Shown: positions 34,111-43,474 of the stretch, piece by piece
Position numbering within the stretch: position 1 is the first letter of the stretch
Layout: each line of letters opens with the position of its first letter
Assembly (NCBI GenBank): GCA_965284365.1
Contig: OZ260079.1
Span: 5,642,001 to 5,706,000, forward strand
Reading direction: 5' to 3'
Length of the DNA: 64,000 nt
From: Phragmitibacter sp965284365
GTDB taxonomy: Bacteria; Verrucomicrobiota; Verrucomicrobiia; Verrucomicrobiales; Verrucomicrobiaceae
Position numbers and translations under genes: made by a program
The notes under the pieces: model-generated
Database searches by the model: none
What the model was told of the DNA's origin: nothing
What the model saw: only the letters and a program-made list of their open reading frames with translations

Positions 34111-36924
34111 TCACCTCTTCCCCATCTCCAATATCTTCTCCTGAAGTAGCAGCACCTCCCCCCGTGCCTGCCTCTTCCGCCGCAGTTCCCCCTGCCCATC
34201 CAGTTCCATTCCCGCCAGGTTTTCAGCGAGATCCGCCAGTGCGGCATACATCTCCGGAGTCGCCTCATAGATAACGTTCCCGCCTACCGTCGCAGCAGTG
34301 TCGCTGACGGAAAAGATCTTACTCTCCTCGCTGGTGCCCGTCTCTTCGTCACCAAACGTCAGCCGGTCAGACAACGGCTCCCCCGTGGCGCAATCCCAGA
34401 GTGTTACCCAATACGTCATCAGGTTTGGTGCATCCCAAAACTTGCTCCGCGAGAGCATCACTTTTCCCGAGGGCGATAGCATGAATTGATCGATCTCCGA
34501 TGCCACGCCGCCCTGCTGAAAAAGCAGGCGCTCATCCATAGGCTTCGACAGCGGTTCCTTTGCGTCCAGTTCAAACAACTGATATACGAGATCCTTAGTC
34601 GTTACGATATAGCGCCCCACCTTGTCAGTGGGCACCACCGCGTCCACCAGTCCCAGCACCGCATGCTTCTGCGCCCGGCCTTGAGGCTCCAGGATTACCT
34701 CATGCCCCCGGCCTGCCGCCGAAAGCTCTAGCCTCCCCACATTCAAATAGAAAGTCTGGGTCGATCCATCATCCAGTTTTACCCATAGACTCGGCGGATC
34801 CTCCCGCGCTGCGACTGACTTCACCTCCGTTCTGAAGCTTGTCTTCGACAAGACCTCTCCCCGATTCCACAACGTCACACTACGCTTGTCATTTTCGATC
34901 CTGGCAAACATCTTCGACCGCTTCACCGGCAGCTCAAACGCAAACGGTGCCGGTCTGATCAGGATAGCCCGATACTGCCTCCCGTCCGACTCCATCAGGA
35001 CATTCCCTTCCCCACCGCCATCCGTGATACGGGTCACCGGCCTGGCCATCCGCAGGTACGGCTCCGGCGGCCTCGATGTCCCGAATTGCGCCTCCGTGAA
35101 ACGCACCTCGCCATCCTCAGAGGCCGTCACCAGCTTTTCTTTCTCTCCTTGGATCACATACGCCGACCGTACCGCTGTCCGATGGTTCGCTACTGCCTTG
35201 GTATACGCGCTTGCCCCACGTGCTTCATCGCTCTTGCTGACATGTACCTGCGCCCAATAAGCATCACCGCGATCCGTGGCGGCAATGAACTGGCAGGACC
35301 ATACCCCCTTCTGTTCTTTCATCGGCGTGAAGAATACTTCGGTGAAGCGCGCGCCCTGCATTTTCGGATCCTCCCCCGTCGCCACCAGAGGTTCGAGAAT
35401 CACCCTACTCTTTTTGATATCATACAACAGCAAATACTCCGGCTGCCGCCATCGGCTCACCGTCACTGCCAGAAATTGTCCATCTGGCGAAAAGACCATA
35501 CGCGAGATATCTCCCACCCAGTGATCCGCTTCGTACTCAGGCCACAGCCACTCCGTCAGCGGCGCGCCCGCCGCATCCCACACGCGAAAATGATGCAGGC
35601 CCTGGCCCTGATGCTTCATGCTTTCCGGCGCATCCATATTCTCCGCCCAGCTCACCGCCAGCAATCCATTCGGCCCCTTCACTCGCAGATCCGCCTTCCC
35701 CGGCTCAGTGTTCCCCGCGATGACCGGTCCCTGGAATCCCTTTGGCAAGGGCAGCACCGCCTGCGAGGGCGACGCCTGCCCCTCCGCCTCACCGATGTCC
35801 TCCAGCATCCACACCGGCCGCTGCTGCATAAAAGTCAGCAGCCGATTCGCGGAAGTTGCATGCCCATGTTCCCGCACCGCCCTGGCCAGAAACGCCAGCC
35901 CTTCATTTGCCGTCGCATTCGACCGCAACCGCGCACTGCCTTCCTTAAAAAGATAATGCCCCAGATTATCCGAAAGCATCTTGGATCGCTGCGTCGCCAG
36001 ACCCCGCTGCTCTTCCGCCTCCGCCTGCCGGGTCTTCGCCACATCGCGCTGCTCTTCCGCTTCCTTCCCATTCACATAGGCCAGCAAACCCGCCACGATG
36101 GCCGCGACTCCCACCGCGCCAACCAGCAGCAGCCAGTTCCGCAGCGTCCGCGCCTTCTGCCGCTGCTTCTCCAGTTGATAGGCCTTGTCCCGCGCCGTCA
36201 GCGTCCCCAGCGGCAATCCCAACACCCCGGCCACGATCTTCAGCAGCATTAGATTCTGCTGCTTCGCATAGTCGGCGATCCGTGAGGCCATCTGTGCTTC
36301 ATCCAATCCCGCCTCCTTCAGCGCCACGCGATACGCCCCAATCGTCGTCCACCCAGGCGACCCATCCGCCAGCCGGAAATCCGCCGCCACCGGTTCTGTG
36401 CGCGTCGTTGTTAGCTGACCAGTCGCTGCATCGCACGCAAACCGCAGTGGCTGGGGAAAACACTCCTTGGCCACCCCGCCCTTTGCCGGATCATCCGTCG
36501 CATTCGGCTCCCCTTCCAGGATCGCCGCCAGGATGCGGTTGCTCTTCCCCAGTTGTTTGAACCGCAGAATCTCATTGGCCACATACGAGCTCTGCACCGC
36601 CTGCGGCGAACAAAGCACCACCATGAACCGGCTCCGCACCAGCGCCCCCTCGATCGGCGCCGAAAGCTCCGCATCCGCCGGCAATTCCTCCTCATCCCGG
36701 AACACCGGAAAAATCCGCTCCGGGATCACATCCCCCCGCTCATTCTTCGTCCCCACCAGATCCCCCGGCACCTCATACGTCTCCAGCGCCTGATGCAGCC
36801 ACGTCGCCCACTTTCGTCCCTCCACCTTGTTATCCGCATGCCGGTAGCTGATGAAACACCAATACTCCCGTTTCAGCACGGCGAGGCGGGCATCCTCACC
36901 CTCAGGCAGCGGCGTTTGCTCCAT
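34111..36924 (-). CDS. TIR-transmembrane-propeller protein, copy 1
   Basis: A 937-residue protein. The N-terminal TIR domain (about 20-165) begins YWCFISYRHADNK and has the helix SSYVANEI, in which Glu118 is the expected catalytic glutamate of NADase TIR domains; the usual Trp before it is Tyr. A helical linker (about 200-260) leads to one membrane helix at 261-285 (LRNWLLLVGAVGVAAIVAGL), then a charged coiled coil (KEAEEQRDVAKTRQAEAEEQ) and a C-terminal beta-propeller-like region of about 550 residues with WD40-type units (VFSPDGQFLAVTVSRW, LVTASEDGEVRF, WVTLWDCATGEPL). The TIR domain would be cytosolic. This layout suggests a sensor whose propeller controls NAD+ cleavage or signalling, possibly anti-phage, but neither activity nor role is shown. 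Copy 2 is 316 bases upstream. Confidence 0.88.
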   Translation of the reverse strand: MEQTPLPEGEDARLAVLKREYWCFISYRHADNKVEGRKWATWLHQALETYEVPGDLVGTKNERGDVIPERIFPVFRDEEELPADAELSAPIEGALVRSRFMVVLCSPQAVQSSYVANEILRFKQLGKSNRILAAILEGEPNATDDPAKGGVAKECFPQPLRFACDAATGQLTTTRTEPVAADFRLADGSPGWTTIGAYRVALKEAGLDEAQMASRIADYAKQQNLMLLKIVAGVLGLPLGTLTARDKAYQLEKQRQKARTLRNWLLLVGAVGVAAIVAGLLAYVNGKEAEEQRDVAKTRQAEAEEQRGLATQRSKMLSDNLGHYLFKEGSARLRSNATANEGLAFLARAVREHGHATSANRLLTFMQQRPVWMLEDIGEAEGQASPSQAVLPLPKGFQGPVIAGNTEPGKADLRVKGPNGLLAVSWAENMDAPESMKHQGQGLHHFRVWDAAGAPLTEWLWPEYEADHWVGDISRMVFSPDGQFLAVTVSRWRQPEYLLLYDIKKSRVILEPLVATGEDPKMQGARFTEVFFTPMKEQKGVWSCQFIAATDRGDAYWAQVHVSKSDEARGASAYTKAVANHRTAVRSAYVIQGEKEKLVTASEDGEVRFTEAQFGTSRPPEPYLRMARPVTRITDGGGEGNVLMESDGRQYRAILIRPAPFAFELPVKRSKMFARIENDKRSVTLWNRGEVLSKTSFRTEVKSVAAREDPPSLWVKLDDGSTQTFYLNVGRLELSAAGRGHEVILEPQGRAQKHAVLGLVDAVVPTDKVGRYIVTTKDLVYQLFELDAKEPLSKPMDERLLFQQGGVASEIDQFMLSPSGKVMLSRSKFWDAPNLMTYWVTLWDCATGEPLSDRLTFGDEETGTSEESKIFSVSDTAATVGGNVIYEATPEMYAALADLAENLAGMELDGQGELRRKRQARGEVLLLQEKILEMGKR

Positions 36925-36931
36925 GAGCCGG

Positions 36932-36961
36932 AAGATATGTTCATGGCCATCTCTTTGTCAA
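36932..36961 (-). promoter_or_regulatory. Promoter of TIR gene copy 1, apparently leaderless
   Basis: On the minus strand a perfect TTGACA (-35, plus-strand 36956-36961) and TATCTT (-10, 36932-36937) are 18 bases apart. The start codon begins at 36924, so transcription would start at or within about two bases of the ATG and leave no room for a ribosome binding site. Confidence 0.65.
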
Positions 36962-37240
36962 CTGAAGTGGTCACCCCGTGAGAGAAAGCGCGCAAACCAC
37001 CAACCGACAAAGCAGGACAAAGTCCACCTAACGGTCCTTGTTCACCGCCATCCCTTCAGCTTCCGCGTTATTGAACCACGGGCTGGTTTTCTGTGCATTG
37101 GAGTCAAGGGCGCACCCCATGGACCCCGCATAAAAGTCTTTCAAATGTAGCTCGGTCGTTCTTTCCGCACGAGTTTGTTAGGCCTTCCATCTCATCAATC
37201 CCCAACGATCACACTTCCCACTGAAACTTCAAAACTGCCC
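36962..37240. other. Intergenic region between the two TIR genes
   Basis: No gene is seen. The part next to copy 1 resembles the DNA upstream of copy 2, including TTCCGCGTTATTGAACCACG against TTCCGCATTGAACCACGG near 40245-40260, so upstream DNA was duplicated together with the genes. The half-hairpin AACCA/TGGTT at about 37074 is a decayed relative of the hairpins at 40253-40334. Confidence 0.5.
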
Positions 37241-40051
37241 TCACCGCTTCCCCATCTCCACCAATCTCTTCTGTAGCCTCCCCACCTCCTCCCGCGACTG
37301 CGGTGTTCGTCTCAGTTCCCCCTTTGCATCCAGTTCGAGTCCCGCCAGATGGCTTGCCAGATCTGCCAGCACTGCAAACATCTCAGGAGTAGCCCGGTAA
37401 ACCACACTCCCGTACAGCGTCGCAGCATCATCGCTCACCGCAAAGAGTTCGCTCTCTTCGCCGCTGCCCGTCCCTTCATCTGCAAAGGTGATCCGATCCG
37501 ACAGAGGCTCCCCTGACGCACAATCCCACAGCGTTATCCAGTTCATCATCAGATTCGGCGGGCTCCAAAATTTGCTCCGGGACAGCATCACCTTCCCTGA
37601 GGGCGATAACAAAAACCGGTCAATGCCCGAGGCTACTCCGCCCTGATGAAAAAGCCGCCGCTCATCCATCTGCTTCGAGAGCGGCTCCTCCACGCCTCGA
37701 CCAAACACTTGGTACACCATGTCTCTCGTCGCCACGATGAAGCAGCCCTCCTTCTCCGTCGGCACGACCGCTTCAATCAACCCGAGCATCTCGTGCTTCT
37801 GTGCCCAGTCGTTTGGCGCCAGCATCACCTCATGCCCCCGTGCCCCAGCCGCCAGCACCGCCTTGCCATCACTCAAGTAGAATGTTTGGATCAGCCCGTC
37901 CGCCAGTTTCACACGCAGACTCAGCGGAGGCTCCTGCACATCCGCAGTGATAACTTCCTTTTCAAAAATCAGTTTGTAGATTTTCTCGTTACCTTTCCAT
38001 ATCGCCACCCCCTTTGGATCCGCCTCAATCCGGGCGGTCACCGTCGACTTCTTTGCCGACAGTTCCCTGCCGATAGAAACCGGCTTGATCATCGTGCCAC
38101 GATACTGCCGCCCATTGGACTCCATCAGCAGCGTCCCACCTCCTCCGTCTGTGATGCGTGTCACGGCCCGGTTCAGCTTCAGGTGCGGCTCTGGTGGAAT
38201 GACGATCTCACCTTGCACGACCGCAAACCTCACCTCGCCATCCTCAGAGGCCGTCACCAGTTTCTCCTCTCCTTCATGCATCACATACACGGCCCTGATC
38301 GCGGCGCGATGGCTTAGCTTCATACTTTCATAAGCCCTCGCTTCCTCCGCCTCCGGCCCCGCCCTTTTACTGACATACACTTGCATCCAATAAACTTCGC
38401 CGCGACTCGTCCCCGCGACGAATTGACATTTGCTGGCCGTCATGTCCTCGACTGATGGGGTGAAAAAAATCTCCGTGAATTCTACCCCCTGACTGTTCGC
38501 CCCCTCGCCCGCGGCAATCAGCGCTTCATGAATCGCCTTTCCCGTTTTGATCTCATACACCAGCAGATACTCCGCCTCCCTCCACCGTCCCACCGTCACC
38601 GCGAGATACCGGCCATCCGGAGAAAAAACCATTCGTTTGATGTCACTCACCCAATGATCCGCCTCGTAGTCAGGAAATAACCACTCCGTCAGCGGCTGGC
38701 CCCTTGCATCCCACACCCGAAAATGGTGCAACCCCTGACCCTGATGGTGCGAGCTATTCGGCGCATCCAAATCCTCACACCAGGACACCGCCACCTGGCC
38801 TTGCGGCCCCTTCACCCGCAAGTCCGCTTTGCCTGGCTCCTCATTCCCAGCAAGGACAGGACCTTGAAATCCTTGCGGCAAAACCACCGTCGCCCGAGCA
38901 GGCGATTTCGGCTGGGCCGCCGCCTCACCAATGTCCTCCAGCATCCACACCGGCCGCTGCTGCATGAAGGTCAGCAGACGGTTCGCCGAAGTTTGGTGTG
39001 CATGTTCCCGCACCGCCCGCGCCAAATATGCCAGCCCGTCATTCGCCGTGGCGCTCTGCCCCAGTAGCGTGCTGCCATCTTTGAAAAGGTAGTTGTCCGA
39101 GAGCATCCTCGCCCGATCCGTCGCCAGGGTGCGCTGCTCCTCCGCCTCCGCCTGCCGGTTCTTCGCCACATCCCGCTGCTCCTCTGCTTCCTTCCCATTC
39201 ACGTACGCCAGCAAACCCGCCACGATAGCCGCGACTCCCACGGCGCCCACCAGCAGCAGCCAGTTCCGCAGCGTCCGCGCCCGTTGCCGCTGCTTCTCCA
39301 GTTGATACGCCTTATCCCGCGCCGTCAGTGTTCCCAGTGGCAGTCCCAATACCCCTGCCACAATCTTCAGCAGCATCAGGCTCTGCTGCTTTGCATAGTC
39401 GGCCACACGCGACGACGCCTGCTCATCGCTCAGTCCCGTTTCGTTCAACGACAATCGATACGCACCCACCGTTGTCCATCCCGCCGATCCATCCGGCAGA
39501 CGGAAATCAGCCGCCACCGGTTCCGCTCGCTGACTTGTTAGCTGATTCAGACTCGCATCCCACGCAAACCGCAGCGGCTTGGGAAAGCATTCCTTTGCCG
39601 CCCCGCCCTTCGCCGCATCATCTGTGGCATTCGGCTCTCCTTCCAGGATCGCCGCCAGGATGCGGTTGCTCTTCCCCAATTGTTTGAACCGCAGAATCTC
39701 ATTGGCCACATACGCGCTGTGCACTGCCTGCGGCGAACACAGCACCACCATGAACCGGCTCCGCTGCAGCGCCCCTTCGATTGGCGACGAAAGCTCCGCA
39801 TCCGCCGGCAATTCCTCCTCATCCCGGAACACCGGAAAAATCCGCTCCGGGATCACATCCCCGCGCTCATTCTTCGTCCCCACCAGGTCCCCCGGCACCT
39901 CATACGTCTCCAGCGCCTGATGCAGCCACGTCGCCCACTTTCGTCCCTCCACCTTGTTATCCGCATGCCGGTAGCTGATGAAGCACCAATACTCCCGTTT
40001 CAGCACGGCGAGGCGGGCATCCTCACCCTCAGGCAGCGGCGTTTGCTCCAT
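37241..40051 (-). CDS. TIR-transmembrane-propeller protein, copy 2
   Basis: A 936-residue paralogue of the adjacent protein with the same layout: TIR (about 20-165, catalytic Glu118 in SAYVANEI), helical linker, membrane helix at 261-285, coiled coil and propeller-like C-terminus. The first 87 residues are identical to copy 1, and the DNA of the first 100 bases or so is almost identical too. The propeller has diverged much more, with many substitutions and a two-residue loss after MLSDN. This suggests recent gene conversion or strong conservation at the 5' end, combined with divergence of the sensing part. Both copies end in EMGKR. Same caveats on function as copy 1. Confidence 0.88.
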   Translation of the reverse strand: MEQTPLPEGEDARLAVLKREYWCFISYRHADNKVEGRKWATWLHQALETYEVPGDLVGTKNERGDVIPERIFPVFRDEEELPADAELSSPIEGALQRSRFMVVLCSPQAVHSAYVANEILRFKQLGKSNRILAAILEGEPNATDDAAKGGAAKECFPKPLRFAWDASLNQLTSQRAEPVAADFRLPDGSAGWTTVGAYRLSLNETGLSDEQASSRVADYAKQQSLMLLKIVAGVLGLPLGTLTARDKAYQLEKQRQRARTLRNWLLLVGAVGVAAIVAGLLAYVNGKEAEEQRDVAKNRQAEAEEQRTLATDRARMLSDNYLFKDGSTLLGQSATANDGLAYLARAVREHAHQTSANRLLTFMQQRPVWMLEDIGEAAAQPKSPARATVVLPQGFQGPVLAGNEEPGKADLRVKGPQGQVAVSWCEDLDAPNSSHHQGQGLHHFRVWDARGQPLTEWLFPDYEADHWVSDIKRMVFSPDGRYLAVTVGRWREAEYLLVYEIKTGKAIHEALIAAGEGANSQGVEFTEIFFTPSVEDMTASKCQFVAGTSRGEVYWMQVYVSKRAGPEAEEARAYESMKLSHRAAIRAVYVMHEGEEKLVTASEDGEVRFAVVQGEIVIPPEPHLKLNRAVTRITDGGGGTLLMESNGRQYRGTMIKPVSIGRELSAKKSTVTARIEADPKGVAIWKGNEKIYKLIFEKEVITADVQEPPLSLRVKLADGLIQTFYLSDGKAVLAAGARGHEVMLAPNDWAQKHEMLGLIEAVVPTEKEGCFIVATRDMVYQVFGRGVEEPLSKQMDERRLFHQGGVASGIDRFLLSPSGKVMLSRSKFWSPPNLMMNWITLWDCASGEPLSDRITFADEGTGSGEESELFAVSDDAATLYGSVVYRATPEMFAVLADLASHLAGLELDAKGELRRTPQSREEVGRLQKRLVEMGKR

Positions 40052-40058
40052 GAGCCAG

Positions 40059-40088
40059 AGGATAAGTTCAGGGCCATGCCTTTGTCAA
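40059..40088 (-). promoter_or_regulatory. Promoter of TIR gene copy 2, apparently leaderless
   Basis: Minus-strand TTGACA (plus-strand 40083-40088) and TATCCT (40059-40064) are 18 bases apart, as in copy 1. The ATG begins at 40051, again at the predicted transcription start. Confidence 0.65.
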
Positions 40089-40252
40089 CTCAAGTGGCTT
40101 TCCATGAAAAGCCTCTGAAAATCGAGGTCCATACACTTGTCCAAAACAACCTGACAAGACCTCCCCCCGAAAAACCCCGCGACAGACATCTGGGATCTTT
40201 GCGATCCTTGATCCGCGTGAGTTCAAATTCCTGGCCAACACCTTCCGCATTG

Positions 40253-40334
40253 AACCACGGAGTGGTTTCCCCATGCCTAGCCATGGGTTTCAACCCATGG
40301 TACACAAATCCGCCCCCTCAACCACAGCGTGGTT
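40253..40334. repeat. Composite of three hairpins upstream of TIR copy 2
   Basis: Three perfect inverted repeats follow each other: AACCAC-GGA-GTGGTT at 40253-40267, a 9-bp stem CCATGGGTT/AACCCATGG with a two-base loop at 40281-40300, and AACCAC-AGC-GTGGTT at 40320-40334. The two outer hairpins are copies of one another. The rest of the 433-base gap (40052-40484) holds the TIR promoter and a threefold CTTGAAA tandem repeat at 40390-40410, but no gene. Confidence 0.6.
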
Positions 40335-40484
40335 GCCCTATGCGTGCACCATATTGTTAGTCCGTCGTCTCATCAATTACTCCAAGCCACTTGAAACTTG
40401 AAACTTGAAACGAGGCCCGCATCTAGAACAGACACCGTGCCTCGTCTCGCCTGGGAGCATTTATACTCCCTTGAACTGGGCCCC

Positions 40485-42692
40485 TCAAAACTTCCACTCA
40501 AACCCGCCGTAGAACGAAATCGGTTCACCGGGATGGAACACCCGAGCCGTCGTCGATGCTCCCCTACCACCTGCATCGGCAATCGGCTCCGCGGAAGACG
40601 CATAGTTCTCATCCGTCACGTTGCGGGCTTCCGCAAAGATCGTCCAACCCTTGGGACTGCGATACCCCAGGCGCACACCCAGGATGGCATAGCTGTCCGC
40701 ATAGAGACTGTTCGCATAATCCGCTGGTAGTTTGGACGCACATTGGAAGTTAGGGCCGATGTAAATGCCGGTGCTGGACTCAAACATCAGTTCCGCGCGA
40801 TACCAGAACTCCGGTGCCCCCGCCAGTTGGTTGTCGCCATAGGCGTCGCTGTCATCGAACCGGAAGTCATTCCAGTTGAACACCTGCCGTAGCGTCACCT
40901 TGTCGGTTGCTTGATTAAGCGCCTGTTCCTGCACAGGCGCCACAGACTTGGCTGACTTTGCACTCGCTACAGGAGAAGATGAAACAGGCGGACGGCTTTC
41001 CCACAGCGTTACATCCAATCCCAGTTCGACACCTTGATGATGCGTGTCCGGGCCGTTGATCGTTCCCAGCGGATTGCCCTGCGCATCATTCACCGTCAGC
41101 AGTTCGTTGTTAAGCCAGGAGTAATAGTAGGCGATCTCCCACTTGAAAATCCCTTCCTGCCCGCGCGTGCCGATTTCCAGCGTCGTCGCTGTTTGCTCAT
41201 CCAGATCCCGAGTCAGCACGTCGCCGTTAGGCCCACCAAGCCCCACCAACTCCACCGTCGTCGGCGGCTCAAAACTGCGGCTCGCATTGGCAAAGATCTG
41301 AGTCTGCGGCGTGACATCATAGAGCACTCCCAGCTTCGGACTGAATCCATAATAATCCTGATCGCGCGACTGATCGCCATTCGGATCACTGTTGAAGTCA
41401 TCATCGAAGTTGCGGATCGCATACGTAAACGAAGCGCCGGTCAGCAAGGAAAACTGATCCGTGAGGTAATGCTGATTCTCCAAATAAAAATCATAGTTCA
41501 CCCCCGTCGTCTCCCCATCGGCGGAATGCGGTCCACGCACGCCGAAGTCATTTTCAAACCGCAGATCATGAATGAAGGTCGCCGCAGGTGTGAGGCCCAT
41601 CGTTAACCGGTTTTTCCGGCCCAACAAATCCGCGTCATTAAGATAGCGCAATTCACCACCGAAGCTGTTGTAGGTGCCATACCGCACGCCCAGACCATTC
41701 AGGAAAAAGGGATTCCAGAAAAGCGGATGGTCGAGCAGGAAGTAGCTGTAGTAGAGACTGGCTTCGAGCCGTTGCTCGCTGTCCAGTTCCCACGTCGTCT
41801 TGTTGGCAATGCGGAAGTTATCCACATCACGCCCCTGATCGAAAGCGATCGCATCGGGATCCGCCGCGCGTGGCGACTTTTCGATCTCCGACTTCGTCAG
41901 ATTGCCCGGCAGATCTGCGCGGCTCCGCACATAAGTCAGGAAGAAGCGTGTCTCCACGTCCTCGCTGATGCGATATCCAAAGTTCCCGAAGAAGCGCTCG
42001 TTATCCATCTGCGAGTGCTCCTGAAAACCCTGACGGCTCATGAACGAGCCACTCACATAATAATCGAACGGCCCACTCACAAAACCGGAGCTGATCTGAC
42101 CATTGAAGTAATCATAGCTCCCCATCTCGTAACGCACCCGGAAGGGATCCGCATCATACCCCGTGGGACTGACGAAATTGATGGCGCCCCCCAGCGTCGT
42201 GGAACCATACCGCAGCGCGTTGGATCCACGGAACACTTCCACATAGCGCAGGGAAAGCGGATCGATCGATTGGTAATCGCCGAAGCCATCCGCCAGCGTC
42301 ACCGGCACGCCATCGAGCAGCAATTTGATGCCGCGCAGATGGAATCCCAGATCCAGGCCACTGCCACGGATCGACAGCTTCACTTCATCCCCTTCGCTCC
42401 CACGCGCCGGCGCATATATGCCCGGAGTATTTTGAAACACGTCCGAAAAATTGGAGGCGCGCCCCATGCGGTATTCTTCGGAGTCCACGACAGAGTTATT
42501 CCCGGGTGTAAGAGCCAGTTCCTCGCGGGCTGCTTCCAGCGAAGGAACCGTCAGCGAAGGTGAATCCGAAGTCACCGTGACCTCCGGCAAAGTGATGGCA
42601 GAGGCGGAGCCATCCGTCGCCGGACTCTGCGCAGAGACGTTGTAAGTAAAAGAAGCGGCAACAAGTAGCGCCGCGAAAGGAATGAGTTTCAT
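40485..42692 (-). CDS. TonB-dependent outer membrane receptor
   Basis: A 735-residue receptor for active uptake of a siderophore, metal complex or other ligand. It has a signal peptide (KLIPFAALLVAASFTYNVSA), a plug domain (LPEVTVTSDSP as TonB box region, then LSIRGSGLDLGFHLRGIKLL and VEVFRGSNALRYGSTTLGGA) and a 22-strand-type barrel ending in the aromatic SFYGGFEWKF. The plug style (FecA/FepA-like, with LLDGVPVTLADG) favours iron or another metal chelate, but the ligand cannot be fixed. The frame is open upstream to 42791; the signal peptide sets the start at 42692. A small Cys-pair protein lies upstream on the same strand. Confidence 0.92.
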   Translation of the reverse strand: MKLIPFAALLVAASFTYNVSAQSPATDGSASAITLPEVTVTSDSPSLTVPSLEAAREELALTPGNNSVVDSEEYRMGRASNFSDVFQNTPGIYAPARGSEGDEVKLSIRGSGLDLGFHLRGIKLLLDGVPVTLADGFGDYQSIDPLSLRYVEVFRGSNALRYGSTTLGGAINFVSPTGYDADPFRVRYEMGSYDYFNGQISSGFVSGPFDYYVSGSFMSRQGFQEHSQMDNERFFGNFGYRISEDVETRFFLTYVRSRADLPGNLTKSEIEKSPRAADPDAIAFDQGRDVDNFRIANKTTWELDSEQRLEASLYYSYFLLDHPLFWNPFFLNGLGVRYGTYNSFGGELRYLNDADLLGRKNRLTMGLTPAATFIHDLRFENDFGVRGPHSADGETTGVNYDFYLENQHYLTDQFSLLTGASFTYAIRNFDDDFNSDPNGDQSRDQDYYGFSPKLGVLYDVTPQTQIFANASRSFEPPTTVELVGLGGPNGDVLTRDLDEQTATTLEIGTRGQEGIFKWEIAYYYSWLNNELLTVNDAQGNPLGTINGPDTHHQGVELGLDVTLWESRPPVSSSPVASAKSAKSVAPVQEQALNQATDKVTLRQVFNWNDFRFDDSDAYGDNQLAGAPEFWYRAELMFESSTGIYIGPNFQCASKLPADYANSLYADSYAILGVRLGYRSPKGWTIFAEARNVTDENYASSAEPIADAGGRGASTTARVFHPGEPISFYGGFEWKF

Positions 42693-43072
42693 CTGAGTTA
42701 AGTGAATGAGTTGTGTCGGTCTAAGATTGGTTAAACAAGAAAGTCGGTTTGAGGGGGAAGAGGTCTTCTTCCCTTGGTTCACCAAGCCCACGCTCCCAGC
42801 GCCGGACTTGTTGCCCGCGCACGCTTGTCAGTTCTCAAACAAAGCGGGCCACGGCGAGACGGTCCATGTCTCACTGGCATTCACCAGCGATCATGACCGC
42901 GCATACGCGATGGTCTCATTCCCGATTCACCGATCCCTCCAGCACATCTGCAAAGACAGACGACTTGAAGACAATGGTAGAATCAACCCGATACGCTATA
43001 CCGTATCAAGACCCGAACCCTTCGCTGAAATCTCAGCAAAACGGACCCATATCGGGAGGGGCGGACCAACGC
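42693..43072. other. Leader region of the TonB receptor gene
   Basis: No gene is accepted in these 380 bases. Near the receptor start there is a 7-bp hairpin (GGGAAGA/TCTTCCC, 42755-42773). An operator-like palindrome lies at 42990-43007 (separate entry). I looked for a B12 box (GCCACTG type) or other riboswitch core and saw none. An open frame on the plus strand (42706-43089) has no supporting features. Confidence 0.4.
42990..43007. promoter_or_regulatory. Operator-like palindrome between receptor and upstream gene
   Basis: GATACG-CTATAC-CGTATC is an 18-bp inverted repeat with perfect 6-bp arms. It lies 66 bases after the end of the small Cys-pair gene (minus strand) and about 300 bases before the receptor start, so it may control an internal promoter. 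The cognate regulator is unknown. Confidence 0.35.
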
Positions 43073-43474
43073 TCAGGCCGCTATTTTAGGCGGCGGCACC
43101 GGCGGCTCCGCATCCCATTTTGAATAGAACGCCGCAAAGGCGTCACCCTGCGTAATCGCCTCCCCTGCCCTCCAGCTTAGTTGCGGCAGCAAACTCGTCG
43201 GCGTCATGCTGACCCATTTCGAAAGGGCGCTCGACCCATCCTTCGCCATGGGCAATTCCGGCTGCTGCTTGCCATCCCTCTCCGCGCTCAGCTTTTTGCA
43301 CATCGCGCACGGATGCTCGCCATCAAAAGTCTCCTTCAAACCTTCCACCAGACCCTTCTCCTCAGAGTAGTCCTTCACCATCTTCACCCACGCCGCGATC
43401 TGCATCACATCCCAATGCGCCCCGATGGAAACCATCAGAGCCAAAGTCGTGAGCAATCGTGCAACAGCTTTCAC
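43073..43474 (-). CDS. Small secreted protein with a CxxC pair, upstream of the TonB receptor
   Basis: A 133-residue protein with a short N-terminal hydrophobic segment (LLTTLALMVSIGAHWDV), probably a signal peptide or anchor. The motif HPCAMCKKL (Cys pair about residue 56-59, next to His) is the kind that binds copper or another metal, or haem. The C-terminus is proline-rich. I do not recognise the family. Small proteins with such a motif next to a receptor gene suggest metal uptake; this is inference. Confidence 0.6.
   Translation of the reverse strand: MKAVARLLTTLALMVSIGAHWDVMQIAAWVKMVKDYSEEKGLVEGLKETFDGEHPCAMCKKLSAERDGKQQPELPMAKDGSSALSKWVSMTPTSLLPQLSWRAGEAITQGDAFAAFYSKWDAEPPVPPPKIAA

Noticed and set aside
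42693..43072. Possible cobalamin or other riboswitch before the TonB receptor
   Set aside because: No B12 box or other recognisable aptamer core was found; only a short hairpin and a palindrome are visible.
42706..43089. 127-codon plus-strand frame in the TonB receptor leader
   Set aside because: It overlaps the receptor leader antisense and has no family-like sequence.
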